Shown: in pieces, positions 33,697 through 42,047 of the stretch | How the letters are laid out: every line of letters begins with the position of its first letter | Position numbering within the stretch: the stretch's first letter is position 1 | Source: Rhodococcus antarcticus | GTDB taxonomy: Bacteria; Actinomycetota; Actinomycetes; Mycobacteriales; Mycobacteriaceae | DNA length: 64,000 nucleotides | Assembly: GCF_026153295.1 (NCBI RefSeq) | Contig: NZ_CP110616.1 | Location: forward strand, 1 to 64,000 | Direction: 5' to 3' | Notes under the pieces: model-generated | What the model was told of the DNA's origin: nothing | The model's database searches: none | The model's input: the letters and a program-made list of their open reading frames with translations, nothing else | Translations under genes and position numbers: made by a program

Positions 33697-34863
33697 CTAG
33701 AAGTTGCCCTTCGAGCGGTTGTGTGGAATACAAAGCATCTCGCAGTTTGCCAAGTCCGTCGCGCCGCCCTTAGACCAAGCCGTTACGTGGTCAGCGTCCA
33801 TCTCGCTCCGCCTGTAAATTCGCGTCTTGTTGGTATTTCCCCCGGCCGCGCACACCGGGCAGTTCGACGCAGCCCCGGCCTCAGCGTTGACCGTTTGCTG
33901 GGCGTAGCGCGTCGCGATGGTCTTTTCGTCGAAGACCCTCACCGCAAGGAGGCGCGGGTCAGTCCCGCCCCCAAGAACGTACTCGTAGACACCTCGGCGC
34001 TTATGGACCGCAGGATCACCAAGTAGGCTGGAGACCCGAGCGTTGACCGTCGAAGCATTGTACGACTTCGAGTGAAATGTCTCGTAAAGCCGACCCCACT
34101 CCAGGCCACGCATCTCCTTGTCTGGTGTCCGAATAAACACACTCCCGATCCAATCCACGACCGACGTGAAGTAGGTCTTGAGGCCAGATATCGAGTCGTC
34201 GAGTCGGTGCTGCGCAAGATAGGCATCAACGTTGAGCTGCTGGCTGGTGGCGACCCAGGAAAGCGCCTCGGCGAGAACTTCTTGCCGTTTCGGGTCGCCT
34301 TTGATGTATGAGCCCCATTTCTGGAGGTTGGCATTGGCCGAATTGGAGAACTCTGCCTTGGCTAGTGTTACGAACGGACCGGAGTAGATTGCGTTCAGGA
34401 GTTCCTGGGGGGTGAGCGGAACGCCGGAAATATTGATGGTCTGAAACCAGTCCTTGATCTCGCGTTCTGTTCCTGAACACTCGTAGACCAACAACTCTGA
34501 GTCGACGATTCGGCCTTGGTCCTCAGGTGGCAAGGAGGAGAACGTCTGCTCCCTGCCTTCAACTTTGATCGCGAACTTGCCAGTGACAAACCGGCCGACA
34601 GACGTGATGCGCTGCTGTCCATCGAGGACTTCGAGCCCGTCAGCGGTGACGTTGAAGTAGATCAGGCCTAGCGGGTAGCCCTTCAAGAGCGAGTCGATGA
34701 CGGCGACGTCCTTCTTGCCGTCGTTATAGATGTAGTTACGCTGGTACTCCGGTTGAATCGTAAGTGCTCCGGACAGCCCGAACAGCCCCTTACCTTCCAG
34801 CTCGTTGTAGACAAACCCGTCGAGGGCCTTCGCAACCGTATAATGTTTGAGGTTGGTCTTCAC
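33697..34863 (-). CDS. DUF262-HNH nuclease (GmrSD-like), restriction partner
   Basis: A 388-residue protein. The DUF262 ParB-like NTPase/nuclease domain has [10 protein letters not shown] and the signature DGQQRITS (81-88). The C-terminus carries an HNH domain: CPVCAAGG, then [13 protein letters not shown] and [10 protein letters not shown]. This is the architecture of GmrS/GmrD and related restriction or phage-defence enzymes. GTG 34863 shares one base with the stop of the methyltransferase gene, so translation is coupled. The DNA is clearly AT-richer than the neighbours, suggesting separate acquisition. Confidence 0.8.
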   Translation of the reverse strand: MKTNLKHYTVAKALDGFVYNELEGKGLFGLSGALTIQPEYQRNYIYNDGKKDVAVIDSLLKGYPLGLIYFNVTADGLEVLDGQQRITSVGRFVTGKFAIKVEGREQTFSSLPPEDQGRIVDSELLVYECSGTEREIKDWFQTINISGVPLTPQELLNAIYSGPFVTLAKAEFSNSANANLQKWGSYIKGDPKRQEVLAEALSWVATSQQLNVDAYLAQHRLDDSISGLKTYFTSVVDWIGSVFIRTPDKEMRGLEWGRLYETFHSKSYNASTVNARVSSLLGDPAVHKRRGVYEYVLGGGTDPRLLAVRVFDEKTIATRYAQQTVNAEAGAASNCPVCAAGGNTNKTRIYRRSEMDADHVTAWSKGGATDLANCEMLCIPHNRSKGNF

Positions 34864-36062
34864 TAGCCAGTCTTTCGCTGGATAAAGATGCGCTTGTACA
34901 TGCGTTTGACTGGGTACCCGACGTCGAAGTAAGTCCCAGCGCCGAAAGAGTCCGCCCGGATGTAGCACCCCTTCGATCCAGTATTTGATTTCGCTAGCAC
35001 ACCATCGACGAATTTTCGCTTAGCCGAGTACGTCTTCGTCGGACGAAGGTCGGATTCGTCTGTACCCAGTATCTCGAATTGATCTGGGTTGTATTTAGCC
35101 AGCCACGTGATTGGCACGCCCATGACGCCGTCAAAGTCAGATGGAATCGCGTCGCTAAAGGGCACCTCGATCGCGTCGAAGTTGTCGTATCGCTGATACT
35201 CAGTCCCGCCACCAAGTGTCCCGATCAGCTTCTTGTTGTACCTTAGATTGTCCGTCATTGTCATCAGTTGGAGTGGCTCGTGGCGGCGGCCATGCTCTAT
35301 GTTGGTGAACCACTGAACACCGGGAACCCGGACGATACCTTCGCCCCGCTGCTCAACCCACGGACTGTGGACAGAATACGGCGTGTGAAAATGAGCCATG
35401 TTGCGCGGAAATCCTTTCCCGAGCCACATCTGGTTGTCCTTGATCCGTCTGAATACCTCTCGGTAGGCAATCGCGTTTTGGTTGCCGATCATCGAGAACC
35501 TCACGCGGCCCTCAACCAGCCAGTCGACGAACTCGCGGAACAATGAAAACGGAGGGTTCGTAATGACAATGTCAGCCCCATCACGTAAGGCGGTGACCTC
35601 TGCACTGCGAAAATCGCCGTCCCCCTCCAGGTAGTCCCACTGGAGGTCGTCGATATTTACGACGCCGTCCTTATTGAGATCCTTTGGCTCAAGGACAAAT
35701 TTCTTGCCGTTGAGTCGCGTTCGTCGGCTATCAAATTTCGGGTCTTCGGTTTCGAAGAGCGTGGGCGTAAGAAGGTCCCCGGCAGGGTTACTGTCGGGCG
35801 CAAACGAAGTGGAGATGAGCCGTTTAATTCCGTAATCCATAAAGCGAAGAGCGAAGAACTTTGTAAAGTTGGACCATTCGGGATCATCACATGGGAGGAG
35901 TACGACTTTATCGCGAAAAACGTTTGGGTCGTACTCAAGATATGCGTTCATTTCTCGCTCGATATCTGCCCATTGAGTGTAAAATTCGTCGTTCTTGACG
36001 GCCTTTGCCCGACCCAATATCTCGTTGCCAGCCCCTGTGGTCACGCCCTGCCCTTTCCCCAT
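34863..36062 (-). CDS. EcoRI-family adenine-specific DNA methyltransferase
   Basis: A 399-residue protein resembling M.EcoRI throughout, including [34 protein letters not shown] and the catalytic motif NPPF (169-172) in [18 protein letters not shown].EcoRI methylates the inner adenine of GAATTC; specificity here is not known. No EcoRI-type endonuclease follows; the coupled gene encodes a DUF262-HNH protein. ATG 36062. AT-rich relative to the rest of the window. Confidence 0.85.
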   Translation of the reverse strand: MGKGQGVTTGAGNEILGRAKAVKNDEFYTQWADIEREMNAYLEYDPNVFRDKVVLLPCDDPEWSNFTKFFALRFMDYGIKRLISTSFAPDSNPAGDLLTPTLFETEDPKFDSRRTRLNGKKFVLEPKDLNKDGVVNIDDLQWDYLEGDGDFRSAEVTALRDGADIVITNPPFSLFREFVDWLVEGRVRFSMIGNQNAIAYREVFRRIKDNQMWLGKGFPRNMAHFHTPYSVHSPWVEQRGEGIVRVPGVQWFTNIEHGRRHEPLQLMTMTDNLRYNKKLIGTLGGGTEYQRYDNFDAIEVPFSDAIPSDFDGVMGVPITWLAKYNPDQFEILGTDESDLRPTKTYSAKRKFVDGVLAKSNTGSKGCYIRADSFGAGTYFDVGYPVKRMYKRIFIQRKTG

Positions 36063-36362
36063 GCTTGCGTCGCACCGACGCTCGCGGCTCCCATTATGGG
36101 CGCAAGCCGGTCGATGACCTCTGTCGGCCCGTTCGACGCGGCGCAGGGCGCGGTTGGGTCGAGGTGCTCACCGACCACCAGTACGGCTGGCTCTCCGTCG
36201 TGGGCGTTGCTGGTAGCAGTCGCATGCTGTCGGGTCCTGGCGGATACAGATGAGCCCCGCGCGAGCGAGGGCCCAGCTGGCGCCGAAACCACGCGTCGGC
36301 CACGTCGGCCACGTCGGGACCGCCGTTGCCGGGCGGTGGCAACGCTGGACCCGTGTTGCTCA
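36063..36362. other. gap upstream of the methyltransferase
   Basis: Holds the methyltransferase promoter by position. Minus-strand frames from a repeat-embedded ATG (about 36365) run ~90 codons into the methyltransferase start but have no recognisable features. CGTCGGCCA is tandemly repeated near 36292-36310. Confidence 0.3.
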
Positions 36363-36391
36363 TTCGCTCGGTTGTGAAACACCGCCCGGAC
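36363..36391 (-). repeat. cargo-gene repeat, copy 1
   Basis: TTCGCTCGGTTGTGAAACAC on the plus strand, followed by CGCCCGGAC. Near-identical copies lie at 37294 and 37894 and a degenerate one at 38311. Confidence 0.6.
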
Positions 36392-36452
36392 TTTGACGGC
36401 AGGCTCTGGCGGACCGGCCCCGGTGGGTCTGTTGGTGGTTGTTCTGTGGGGG

Positions 36453-37229
36453 TCAGCGCACGATCAGGGGTTCGACGGCGTCGACGATCTGCTGGGCGAG
36501 GTAGAGCTCGCCGTCGGTGTTGGGGTGTTCGCCGTCGTCGGAGACGAACTGGCTTTCGGGGCCTTGGAACCATCCGAGGGTGAGGGGGTCGAGGAAGTGC
36601 CCATCGACCTGTGTGGTGGCGGTGGCGAGGTCGTCGCGGATGGTGGTCAGGTCGACGCCAGGGTCGGCCGGGACCGATGGGGGCCCCACGACGAGCAGCG
36701 TGGCGGTGGGTGCGAGGTCCCGCACCTGGTGCAGGGTCTGGGCCATCGCCGGGGCGACATCGGGTTGGCCGGCGTCGTTGTCGGAGCCGAAGACGACGAC
36801 GATCTGGGCCTGGGCGAGGACGGCCCGGTTGACGAGGTCGAGGAAGACGTTGCCGTTGTCGCCGGGTGCGACGTATCCGGCGCCGTTCTCGGAGGCGTTG
36901 GTGATCTGCACGTGCTGGCCGCGTGCGGTGAACAGTGACAGTGCCTGCCGTGTCCAGGGGTCGCCGGGGGTGGCGAACCCGGTGCTCAGCGAGTCCCCGA
37001 TCACGACCAGCCGCGTCGCCGCACCCGTGGTCGGCGGGCGGGTCGCCGCACCCGTCGCAGGCGGGGGTACTGCCTCCGTGCGGCCCGCGCAGCCACCGAC
37101 GAGGACCACCGTCACGGCCGCCGCCAGTGCGGCGAGAGGTCGGGTCGCCGGGTGTCGTCGACGGGTTCCGGGCACTCCCCACGGTACGTCGGCCCCGGGG
37201 CGAGTACCGACGCGGTCGAGCAGTCGCAT
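36453..37229 (-). CDS. SGNH/GDSL-hydrolase lipoprotein
   Basis: A 258-residue exported lipoprotein: signal segment with lipobox VLVGGCAG, Thr/Pro-rich linker, then the SGNH fold with block I IGDSLSTGFATPG (nucleophile Ser), a Gly in GAGYVAPGDNG, block III FGSDNDAG (Asn) and the C-terminal DDGEHPNTDG (catalytic Asp/His pair). It should be an extracellular esterase or acyl-transferring hydrolase of unknown substrate. ATG 37229 is chosen; a TTG 27 bp upstream is in frame. Flanked by copies 1 and 2 of the cargo repeat. Confidence 0.8.
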   Translation of the reverse strand: MRLLDRVGTRPGADVPWGVPGTRRRHPATRPLAALAAAVTVVLVGGCAGRTEAVPPPATGAATRPPTTGAATRLVVIGDSLSTGFATPGDPWTRQALSLFTARGQHVQITNASENGAGYVAPGDNGNVFLDLVNRAVLAQAQIVVVFGSDNDAGQPDVAPAMAQTLHQVRDLAPTATLLVVGPPSVPADPGVDLTTIRDDLATATTQVDGHFLDPLTLGWFQGPESQFVSDDGEHPNTDGELYLAQQIVDAVEPLIVR

Positions 37230-37293
37230 AGTGGTCGTCGTCCGACCTCGGGCCAAGGTCGTTGCTCAGGGTGACCACTCCGACCGCGCGTCT

Positions 37294-37320
37294 AATTCGG
37301 TCGGTTATGAAACGCCGGCG
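37294..37320 (-). repeat. cargo-gene repeat, copy 2
   Basis: TTCGGTCGGTTATGAAACG followed by CCGGCG. It lies 65 bp upstream of the SGNH gene start. Confidence 0.6.
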
Positions 37321-37360
37321 TGGGGTCTGGGCGTTTGTTACGGCTGCGGCTACCCGAAGC

Positions 37361-37744
37361 TCAGGCGAGGTCAGTGCGGTGGTCGGCGGCGGAGCGCTCC
37401 GTTGCGCCCGCGGTGGGCTCGGTGTCCGCGGTGGGGTCGGTGGGGGAGTCGACCTGGTCGGGGTGCAGGGAGGTCAGGGCGACCTGTATGACGCCACCGG
37501 CGAGGTCGGTGAGGATCGCGTTGTCAGCGCTGACGGAGTGGACCAGCCAGGGTCGTTCTTGGCGGCCGCGCATGACGGTGCTGCCTGGGAGGGGGAGGTG
37601 GCCCTCGACCCCGGTGGTGTGGATGACGGTGAGGGCGGTGCTGTCGGCGGCCACGGCGATGAGGGTGGCGGCATCGTCGGCGTCAGCGGTGTCGGGGACG
37701 GCCAGCGTCACGAGCACGGTCACCAACCGCTCACCAGGCTTCAC
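37361..37744 (-). CDS. hypothetical protein
   Basis: A 127-residue protein with a beta-rich core (RLVTVLVTLAVPD, AATLIAVAADSTALTVI, NAILTDLAGGVIQVAL) and an acidic Thr/Asp/Pro-rich tail. Family not recognised. GTG 37744 has GGAGG 11 bp upstream. The open frame continues upstream without a better start. It lies between copies 2 and 3 of the cargo repeat in the same orientation as the SGNH gene. Confidence 0.45.
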   Translation of the reverse strand: MKPGERLVTVLVTLAVPDTADADDAATLIAVAADSTALTVIHTTGVEGHLPLPGSTVMRGRQERPWLVHSVSADNAILTDLAGGVIQVALTSLHPDQVDSPTDPTADTEPTAGATERSAADHRTDLA

Positions 37745-37893
37745 AGGTGCAGTGTCCTCCGTGTGCGGTTCACCACCACGGGGGCGAACGCGGGCCAAGC
37801 CGTCGGCTGGGCGCCGTTGCCGCCCGTTGGTGCGCATGGCCCGTGTTCCGGGCTGAACTGGAGAACTCGACAGTCGAGCGGGGTGGGTGCATA

Positions 37894-37922
37894 TTCGCTC
37901 GGTTGTGAACCACTGCGCGGAC
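37894..37922 (-). repeat. cargo-gene repeat, copy 3
   Basis: TTCGCTCGGTTGTGAACCAC followed by TGCGCGGAC; nearest relative of copy 1. It lies 150 bp upstream of the hypothetical gene at 37744. Confidence 0.6.
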
Positions 37923-37937
37923 CCCGCGCTGCGCGGA

Positions 37938-37965
37938 GGGCCCGGTTGCCGAAGCAACCGGGCCC
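37938..37965. terminator. hairpin terminator
   Basis: A perfect 12-bp stem (GGGCCCGGTTGC and its complement) with a CGAA tetraloop, followed by TTCG. Confidence 0.65.
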
Positions 37966-38310
37966 TTCGACGTAGGGGAGACGTCAGGACTGCAACCAGA
38001 TGATGTGCCTCGCAGCGATCACCTCCGTCGGGTTGGGTCTGGACTGTGTTGTGCGCACTCATGCGCTGCCCCGTGCAGCGCCTCAGGTGATCCCTCTGTG
38101 TCTGCCGATTTTTTAGCACCGGTCTCCACACGCGTCAACACCCGCGAGGCCCCGACTCCGCGGCTACTGGAGGTCAGGTATTGGGGTGGGCGTGCAGCAG
38201 CCCCCTTCGTGCGGCTTCCACCGCGGGCTCCGCGTGAGCGCAGCCAGCCAACCGAGCGACCCGTCACCCCACCCGCCCGCATGTTCATGCAGTGCGCTTC
38301 ATGAGCACGA

Positions 38311-38337
38311 ATACGAGCGGTTGTGGAACACCGAGCG
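38311..38337 (+). repeat. cargo-gene repeat, degenerate copy 4
   Basis: GAGCGGTTGTGGAACACC with flanking bases related to copies 1-3. It lies within the gene-free stretch 37966-38499 beside the transposon, in which I see no other gene. Confidence 0.4.
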
Positions 38338-38499
38338 AGCACTGCCGGCACCTTCAGGTCGCCGACCCGGTTGCCAGGTTCACTACCGCGCCGGGTGCGC
38401 CGCTCACGGCCGGTTCTGGCACACACCCCCACCCGAAACGCTGCTCTGTGACTCGGACCGCTGTCTGGCGGATATCTGGCGGCGTTATGTGGCCGTGGG

Positions 38500-39417
38500 T
38501 CAGCGGCCGATGAGGAGGGCTTCGCGGGCGGCCTCGACGACTTCGGGGGTGATGGTGTGGAGGTTGTTGATGGTGCGGATGCGCTCGACTTGGGTGAGTA
38601 GTCGGTCGACGAGTCGGAAGTTGCCGCCGGTGATGCGGGCGACGGTGGCGGTGGCGACGGTCTGGGCGAGCTGCTCGCCTTCGTCGGTGGTGGGGGTGGC
38701 CTGCCAGCGGCGGGTGAGCAGGGCGGTGAGTTCGTCGTTGGTCAGGGGGCGGTACTGGTGGGCGAAGCCGATTCGGCTGTAGAGCTGGGGGTAGCGGGCC
38801 AGGCGTTTCTCGATGCCGGGCATGCCGATGAGGATGACGCCGAGGCGGTGTCGGTCGTAGTAGTCGCGGACCTGTTCCAGGCCGGTGGTCTTGAGCCGGT
38901 CGGCTTCGTCGATGATGAGCAGCTCGGTGAGCCCGGACCCGGCGGAGTCGGTGTGGACGAAGGGGTCGACCTTGCCGTGCTGGTGGTAGTCGATGGCGTA
39001 GGAGATCTGTTGGCAGGCTCGGGGTAGTGCCTGGTCGACCTCCTTGGTGGTGGCGCTGACGGTCGGTGTCCACAGCGCGGTCCGGCTCTGTCGGACGCGT
39101 TCGGGCACCGGTCCGGGCTCGGCGCCGGTGGTGAGCTCGTGCTGCCATCGGGCCCAGTCGTCGGTGCCGGCGTAGTGCCGGGCGGACAGCGTCTTGCCGA
39201 CCCCGGGTGGTCCCCAGCACAGCCCGATGTAGCGGTGGGTGCGGACGGTGTCGGCGAACTCGGCGAACCGGCGGTGCTCGGTGGTGACCAGGAACGTCGG
39301 CGGGTTGGTCGCTGGTGTGGCGGGGCTGAGCTCGCCGAAGGTGCCGGAGAGGAATCGTCGGCCGTCGTCGTCTGTGCCGAGCATGCTGAGGTCGTTGGTG
39401 GGCTCAGTCGCTGGCAT
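38500..39417 (-). CDS. tniB: TniB-like AAA+ transposition ATPase
   Basis: A 305-residue ATPase with Walker A GPPGVGKTL, Walker B LLIIDEADRL and arginine-finger region QLYSRIGFAHQYRPL, resembling TniB/MuB target-selection ATPases. The N-terminal ~40 residues are disordered. It starts inside the end of tniA (14-bp overlap). Confidence 0.82.
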   Translation of the reverse strand: MPATEPTNDLSMLGTDDDGRRFLSGTFGELSPATPATNPPTFLVTTEHRRFAEFADTVRTHRYIGLCWGPPGVGKTLSARHYAGTDDWARWQHELTTGAEPGPVPERVRQSRTALWTPTVSATTKEVDQALPRACQQISYAIDYHQHGKVDPFVHTDSAGSGLTELLIIDEADRLKTTGLEQVRDYYDRHRLGVILIGMPGIEKRLARYPQLYSRIGFAHQYRPLTNDELTALLTRRWQATPTTDEGEQLAQTVATATVARITGGNFRLVDRLLTQVERIRTINNLHTITPEVVEAAREALLIGR

Positions 39418-40885
39418 AGGTCCTCAGCCGGTGTCGTGGGCCAGGGTCAGGCTGGTCGGGGACCTGCGGGTCAGGTGGTCCAGCGGGTGTGGCATCGGGC
39501 GATGGCGCCGGGTCCGGGACGTAGCGGTGGTCGGGGGGTAGGGAGTCGGCCAGGCTGCGGCGCTCACGCAGCTGCTGTTTGAGGGCTCGGCGCCGGCGGT
39601 TGCGCGCGTCCTGGACCTGCTCGAGGGTGACGGCTCCGGTCGCGAGCTCGGGGGCGATGGCCCGGCAGAGGTAGCCGTCGTCGTGGAAGACGCGGAGCTC
39701 GGCGGCGTCACGGGGGTCGTAGCGGATGGTGACGGTCTCACCGACGTAGGCGGCCAGGACGGGGCTGAGGTAGCGGGTGCTGTTGAAGCGGATCCCGTCG
39801 CGCTGCACGACCCGGCCTGTCGCGGCGGTGAGCAGCAGCAGGTCGAGGTCCTCGGGGTGGCCCGGGGCGCGGGGGATCCAGCCCTCGCCGAGCCAACGCC
39901 GCCCCGGTGGTTGCCCGGTCTCCGAATGCGGCCGCTGGTGGTACTCGCCGATGATGAACTGCTCGAGCGCGGCGTCGAGCTGGGCGGTGCTGAGGGTGGG
40001 TGGGGAGATCGGTTGGCCGTGGGTGCCGTGCGGGATGTGCCCCGGCAGGTGCGGGAGCAGCTCGCTGGTGATCGTGCGGTAGAAGCGTTCGATCTTGCCC
40101 CGGCCCTGCGGGACCCCGACCCGGGAGTGGATGAGCCGGATGTGGGTGTCCAGGCAGACCCGTTCGAGCCTGTTGCTGGTGAAGTCGCTGCCGTGGTCGC
40201 TGTAGAGCACGTCGGGCAGGCCCTGGACCTGCCAGGCAGGGTTGGCCTTGCCGCGGACGGCCTGGTGCAGCGCGAGAGCGGTCTGCTCGGCGGTCGGGTC
40301 GCCCAGCAGGAGTGTGTAGCCGGCGACCGCGCGGGAGTAGTCATCCAGGACCACGGTCAGCCAGGGCCGCACCGGCTGGTGTTGTCGGTCGAGGATCTGC
40401 ACGTCGAGCAGGGTGTGGTCGGCCTGCCACTGCTCGTTGGGGCGGGCGGCCGTGCGCCGCAGGACCAGCTCGAACTGGTCCCGGTAGGCGGTGTCACCGT
40501 GCAGCGCGAGCGTCCGCAGTCCCGGGTCGATGGCCGCGACGATCCCTCGCACCGTGGAGTAACTCGGCGCCGGGAGCCCCTGGTCGTGGGCGAGGTCGCT
40601 GATCCGGCGGTGCACGAACGCGGTGGTCGGCGCCGGTCGGCGTAGCGCGAGGGCCTCGATGATGTCCACCAGGTCCTTCGGCAGCTGCCGCCGGCCGCGG
40701 TCACTGCGCGTCTTGCGCTCCAGCGACGACACGCTGCCGCCGTCGCGGTAGGCAGCTGCCCACCGGCTCAGCGTGCGCACCGGCACACCCGCGTCTTCGG
40801 CCAGGCGGGTCAGGGGCACTCCGCCGTCGACGTGCTCGCGCAACAGGGTGACCTTGTCCTGCGCGCTGAGCCGCCCGGTCACCAC
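39404..40885 (-). CDS. tniA: TniA-like DDE transposase
   Basis: A 493-residue Mu/Tn552-type transposase. N-terminal HTH segments (LTRLAEDAGVPVRTLSRWAAAYRDGG) lead to the integrase core with the first Asp in QADHTLLDV, the second in LYSDHGSDFTS and Glu in GRGKIERFYRT, then the Mu-type beta barrel. The C-terminal ~60 residues are basic then Pro-rich. AGGAGGG precedes GTG 40885. Confidence 0.88.
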   Translation of the reverse strand: MVTGRLSAQDKVTLLREHVDGGVPLTRLAEDAGVPVRTLSRWAAAYRDGGSVSSLERKTRSDRGRRQLPKDLVDIIEALALRRPAPTTAFVHRRISDLAHDQGLPAPSYSTVRGIVAAIDPGLRTLALHGDTAYRDQFELVLRRTAARPNEQWQADHTLLDVQILDRQHQPVRPWLTVVLDDYSRAVAGYTLLLGDPTAEQTALALHQAVRGKANPAWQVQGLPDVLYSDHGSDFTSNRLERVCLDTHIRLIHSRVGVPQGRGKIERFYRTITSELLPHLPGHIPHGTHGQPISPPTLSTAQLDAALEQFIIGEYHQRPHSETGQPPGRRWLGEGWIPRAPGHPEDLDLLLLTAATGRVVQRDGIRFNSTRYLSPVLAAYVGETVTIRYDPRDAAELRVFHDDGYLCRAIAPELATGAVTLEQVQDARNRRRRALKQQLRERRSLADSLPPDHRYVPDPAPSPDATPAGPPDPQVPDQPDPGPRHRLRTYASD

Positions 40886-40898
40886 GCACCCTCCTGGC

Positions 40899-41567
40899 CT
40901 ACGGCGCCGTCAACGCTGGCGCCGTCAACGCTGGCGGCGACGTGGCCGGCGGGCTGGCGTCGTCGCCGGCGGGCGCGGCGACCGTGAGCTGCTCGGCCGG
41001 TCGGGGCGGCAGGTGCCGGTAGAGGCTGGTGCGGGCGATACCGCTCTTGGTGACGATCTCACCGATGGTGTGCCCGGTCTCTCGCAGGTGCGCGGCGTAG
41101 GCGAGCTTGTCCGGGTCCACGACGCTCGGCCGCCCGATCCGGCGGCCCTTCGCCGTCGCCACCGCGCGGGCGTGCGCGGCCCGCTCCACGGTGTAGGTGC
41201 GCTCCATCTGCGCGAACAACGCCAGCAGCACGACCGCGAGCTGACCCATCGGGTCGCCCGGGTTCGCCGAGTCGACCCGGATCGGGTCGGCGAGGTTGCG
41301 GACCCCGACACCACGCTCGGAGAGCTCGTGGATCAAGTTCAGGGTGTCGCGCACGGTGCGCCCGAGCCGGTCGAGGGTGTGGACCACGATCACGTCGCCG
41401 TCGCGGGCGTAGCCCAGCACCGCCTGCAGGCCGGGCCGGTTCGTCGTGGCCCCGGATTTCTTGTCGAGGTAGATCCGCTCCGGTGCGACCCCGGCCACCC
41501 GCAGCGCGTCGATCTGCCGCTCGAGGTCCTGCTTCGCCGTCGACACCCGCGCGTACCCCAGCTCCAC
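40899..41567 (-). CDS. serine resolvase/invertase of the transposon
   Basis: A 222-residue small serine recombinase: GYARVSTAKQDLERQ with nucleophile Ser, LDRLGRTVRDTL, MGQLAVVLLALFAQMER, and a C-terminal HTH (TIGEIVTKSGIARTSLYRHL). It should resolve cointegrates made by TniA/TniB at a res site, presumably in the adjacent gap. GTG 41567 sits three residues before the conserved GYARVS; the upstream open frame is non-conserved. It lies 13 bp upstream of tniA. Confidence 0.85.
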   Translation of the reverse strand: MELGYARVSTAKQDLERQIDALRVAGVAPERIYLDKKSGATTNRPGLQAVLGYARDGDVIVVHTLDRLGRTVRDTLNLIHELSERGVGVRNLADPIRVDSANPGDPMGQLAVVLLALFAQMERTYTVERAAHARAVATAKGRRIGRPSVVDPDKLAYAAHLRETGHTIGEIVTKSGIARTSLYRHLPPRPAEQLTVAAPAGDDASPPATSPPALTAPALTAP

Positions 41568-42047
41568 CCCCGCACCGTACCGGAGGTCGGATCCGTACGG
41601 CACTTCTAAGACGGACTTGTGGACCTGACTTGTGGGATGGCCGCCACCAGGAACCCAGCACCCCGGACAGCCCGGCGACGACACCGTCCCACTACCAAGG
41701 AAGTGGAACGGTCATCCTGTCGACCTCGGTGCGGTGCGTCTGGCTGACATGCTCGTTCCACGGCCATCGGCGACGCCTCGGTGACACGGAACTGTTCTGG
41801 CGACACGGACCCGCGAAGGCGCACCGCTGAACGCACTCGATGCGGTAGCTGCCACCGCTCATCGACCTGACGCCTCACCACGCGTCATGCCGACGAGCCA
41901 CATTCCTCGACCAGGGCAGCGCCAACTAACGCTGCGAGTCACAACGCTGCTCCCGACAGGGTGGGGGAGTGGTGGGTGCAGAACTGGTGCCCGAAACCTC
42001 TGTGTCGCCAGACGGCCTGACGGTGAGTTGTGGAACAGTGCGGCCTC
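41568..42047. other. gap between two divergent serine recombinase genes
   Basis: Candidate res/end region. It holds GTTCCACGG and GTGGAACGG in opposite orientations (about 41755 and 41703), TTCTGGCGACACGG at 41790 and its near inverse TGTGTCGCCAGACGG at 42001. No gene is supported. Confidence 0.4.

Larger units (their letters stand above)
38461..41830 (-). mobile_element. Tn5053/Tn402-like transposition module (boundaries uncertain)
   Basis: Resolvase, TniA and TniB genes are contiguous on the minus strand. TniQ is absent and the resolvase gene comes first, unlike the tniA-B-Q-R order of Tn402/Tn5053. A TCTGGCG motif occurs twice at 38463-38480 and once at 41791, with a TCTGGCTGACA variant at 41736, and could mark TniA-binding ends. 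I could not find a convincing pair of terminal inverted repeats or a target duplication, so the limits given are approximate. Confidence 0.55.

Noticed and set aside
38461-41830. A specific pair of terminal inverted repeats for the Tni-type transposon
   Set aside because: Several partial matches exist (GTCTGGCG near 38462 and, inverted, near 42005) but none extends beyond about 9 bp, and no target duplication was found.
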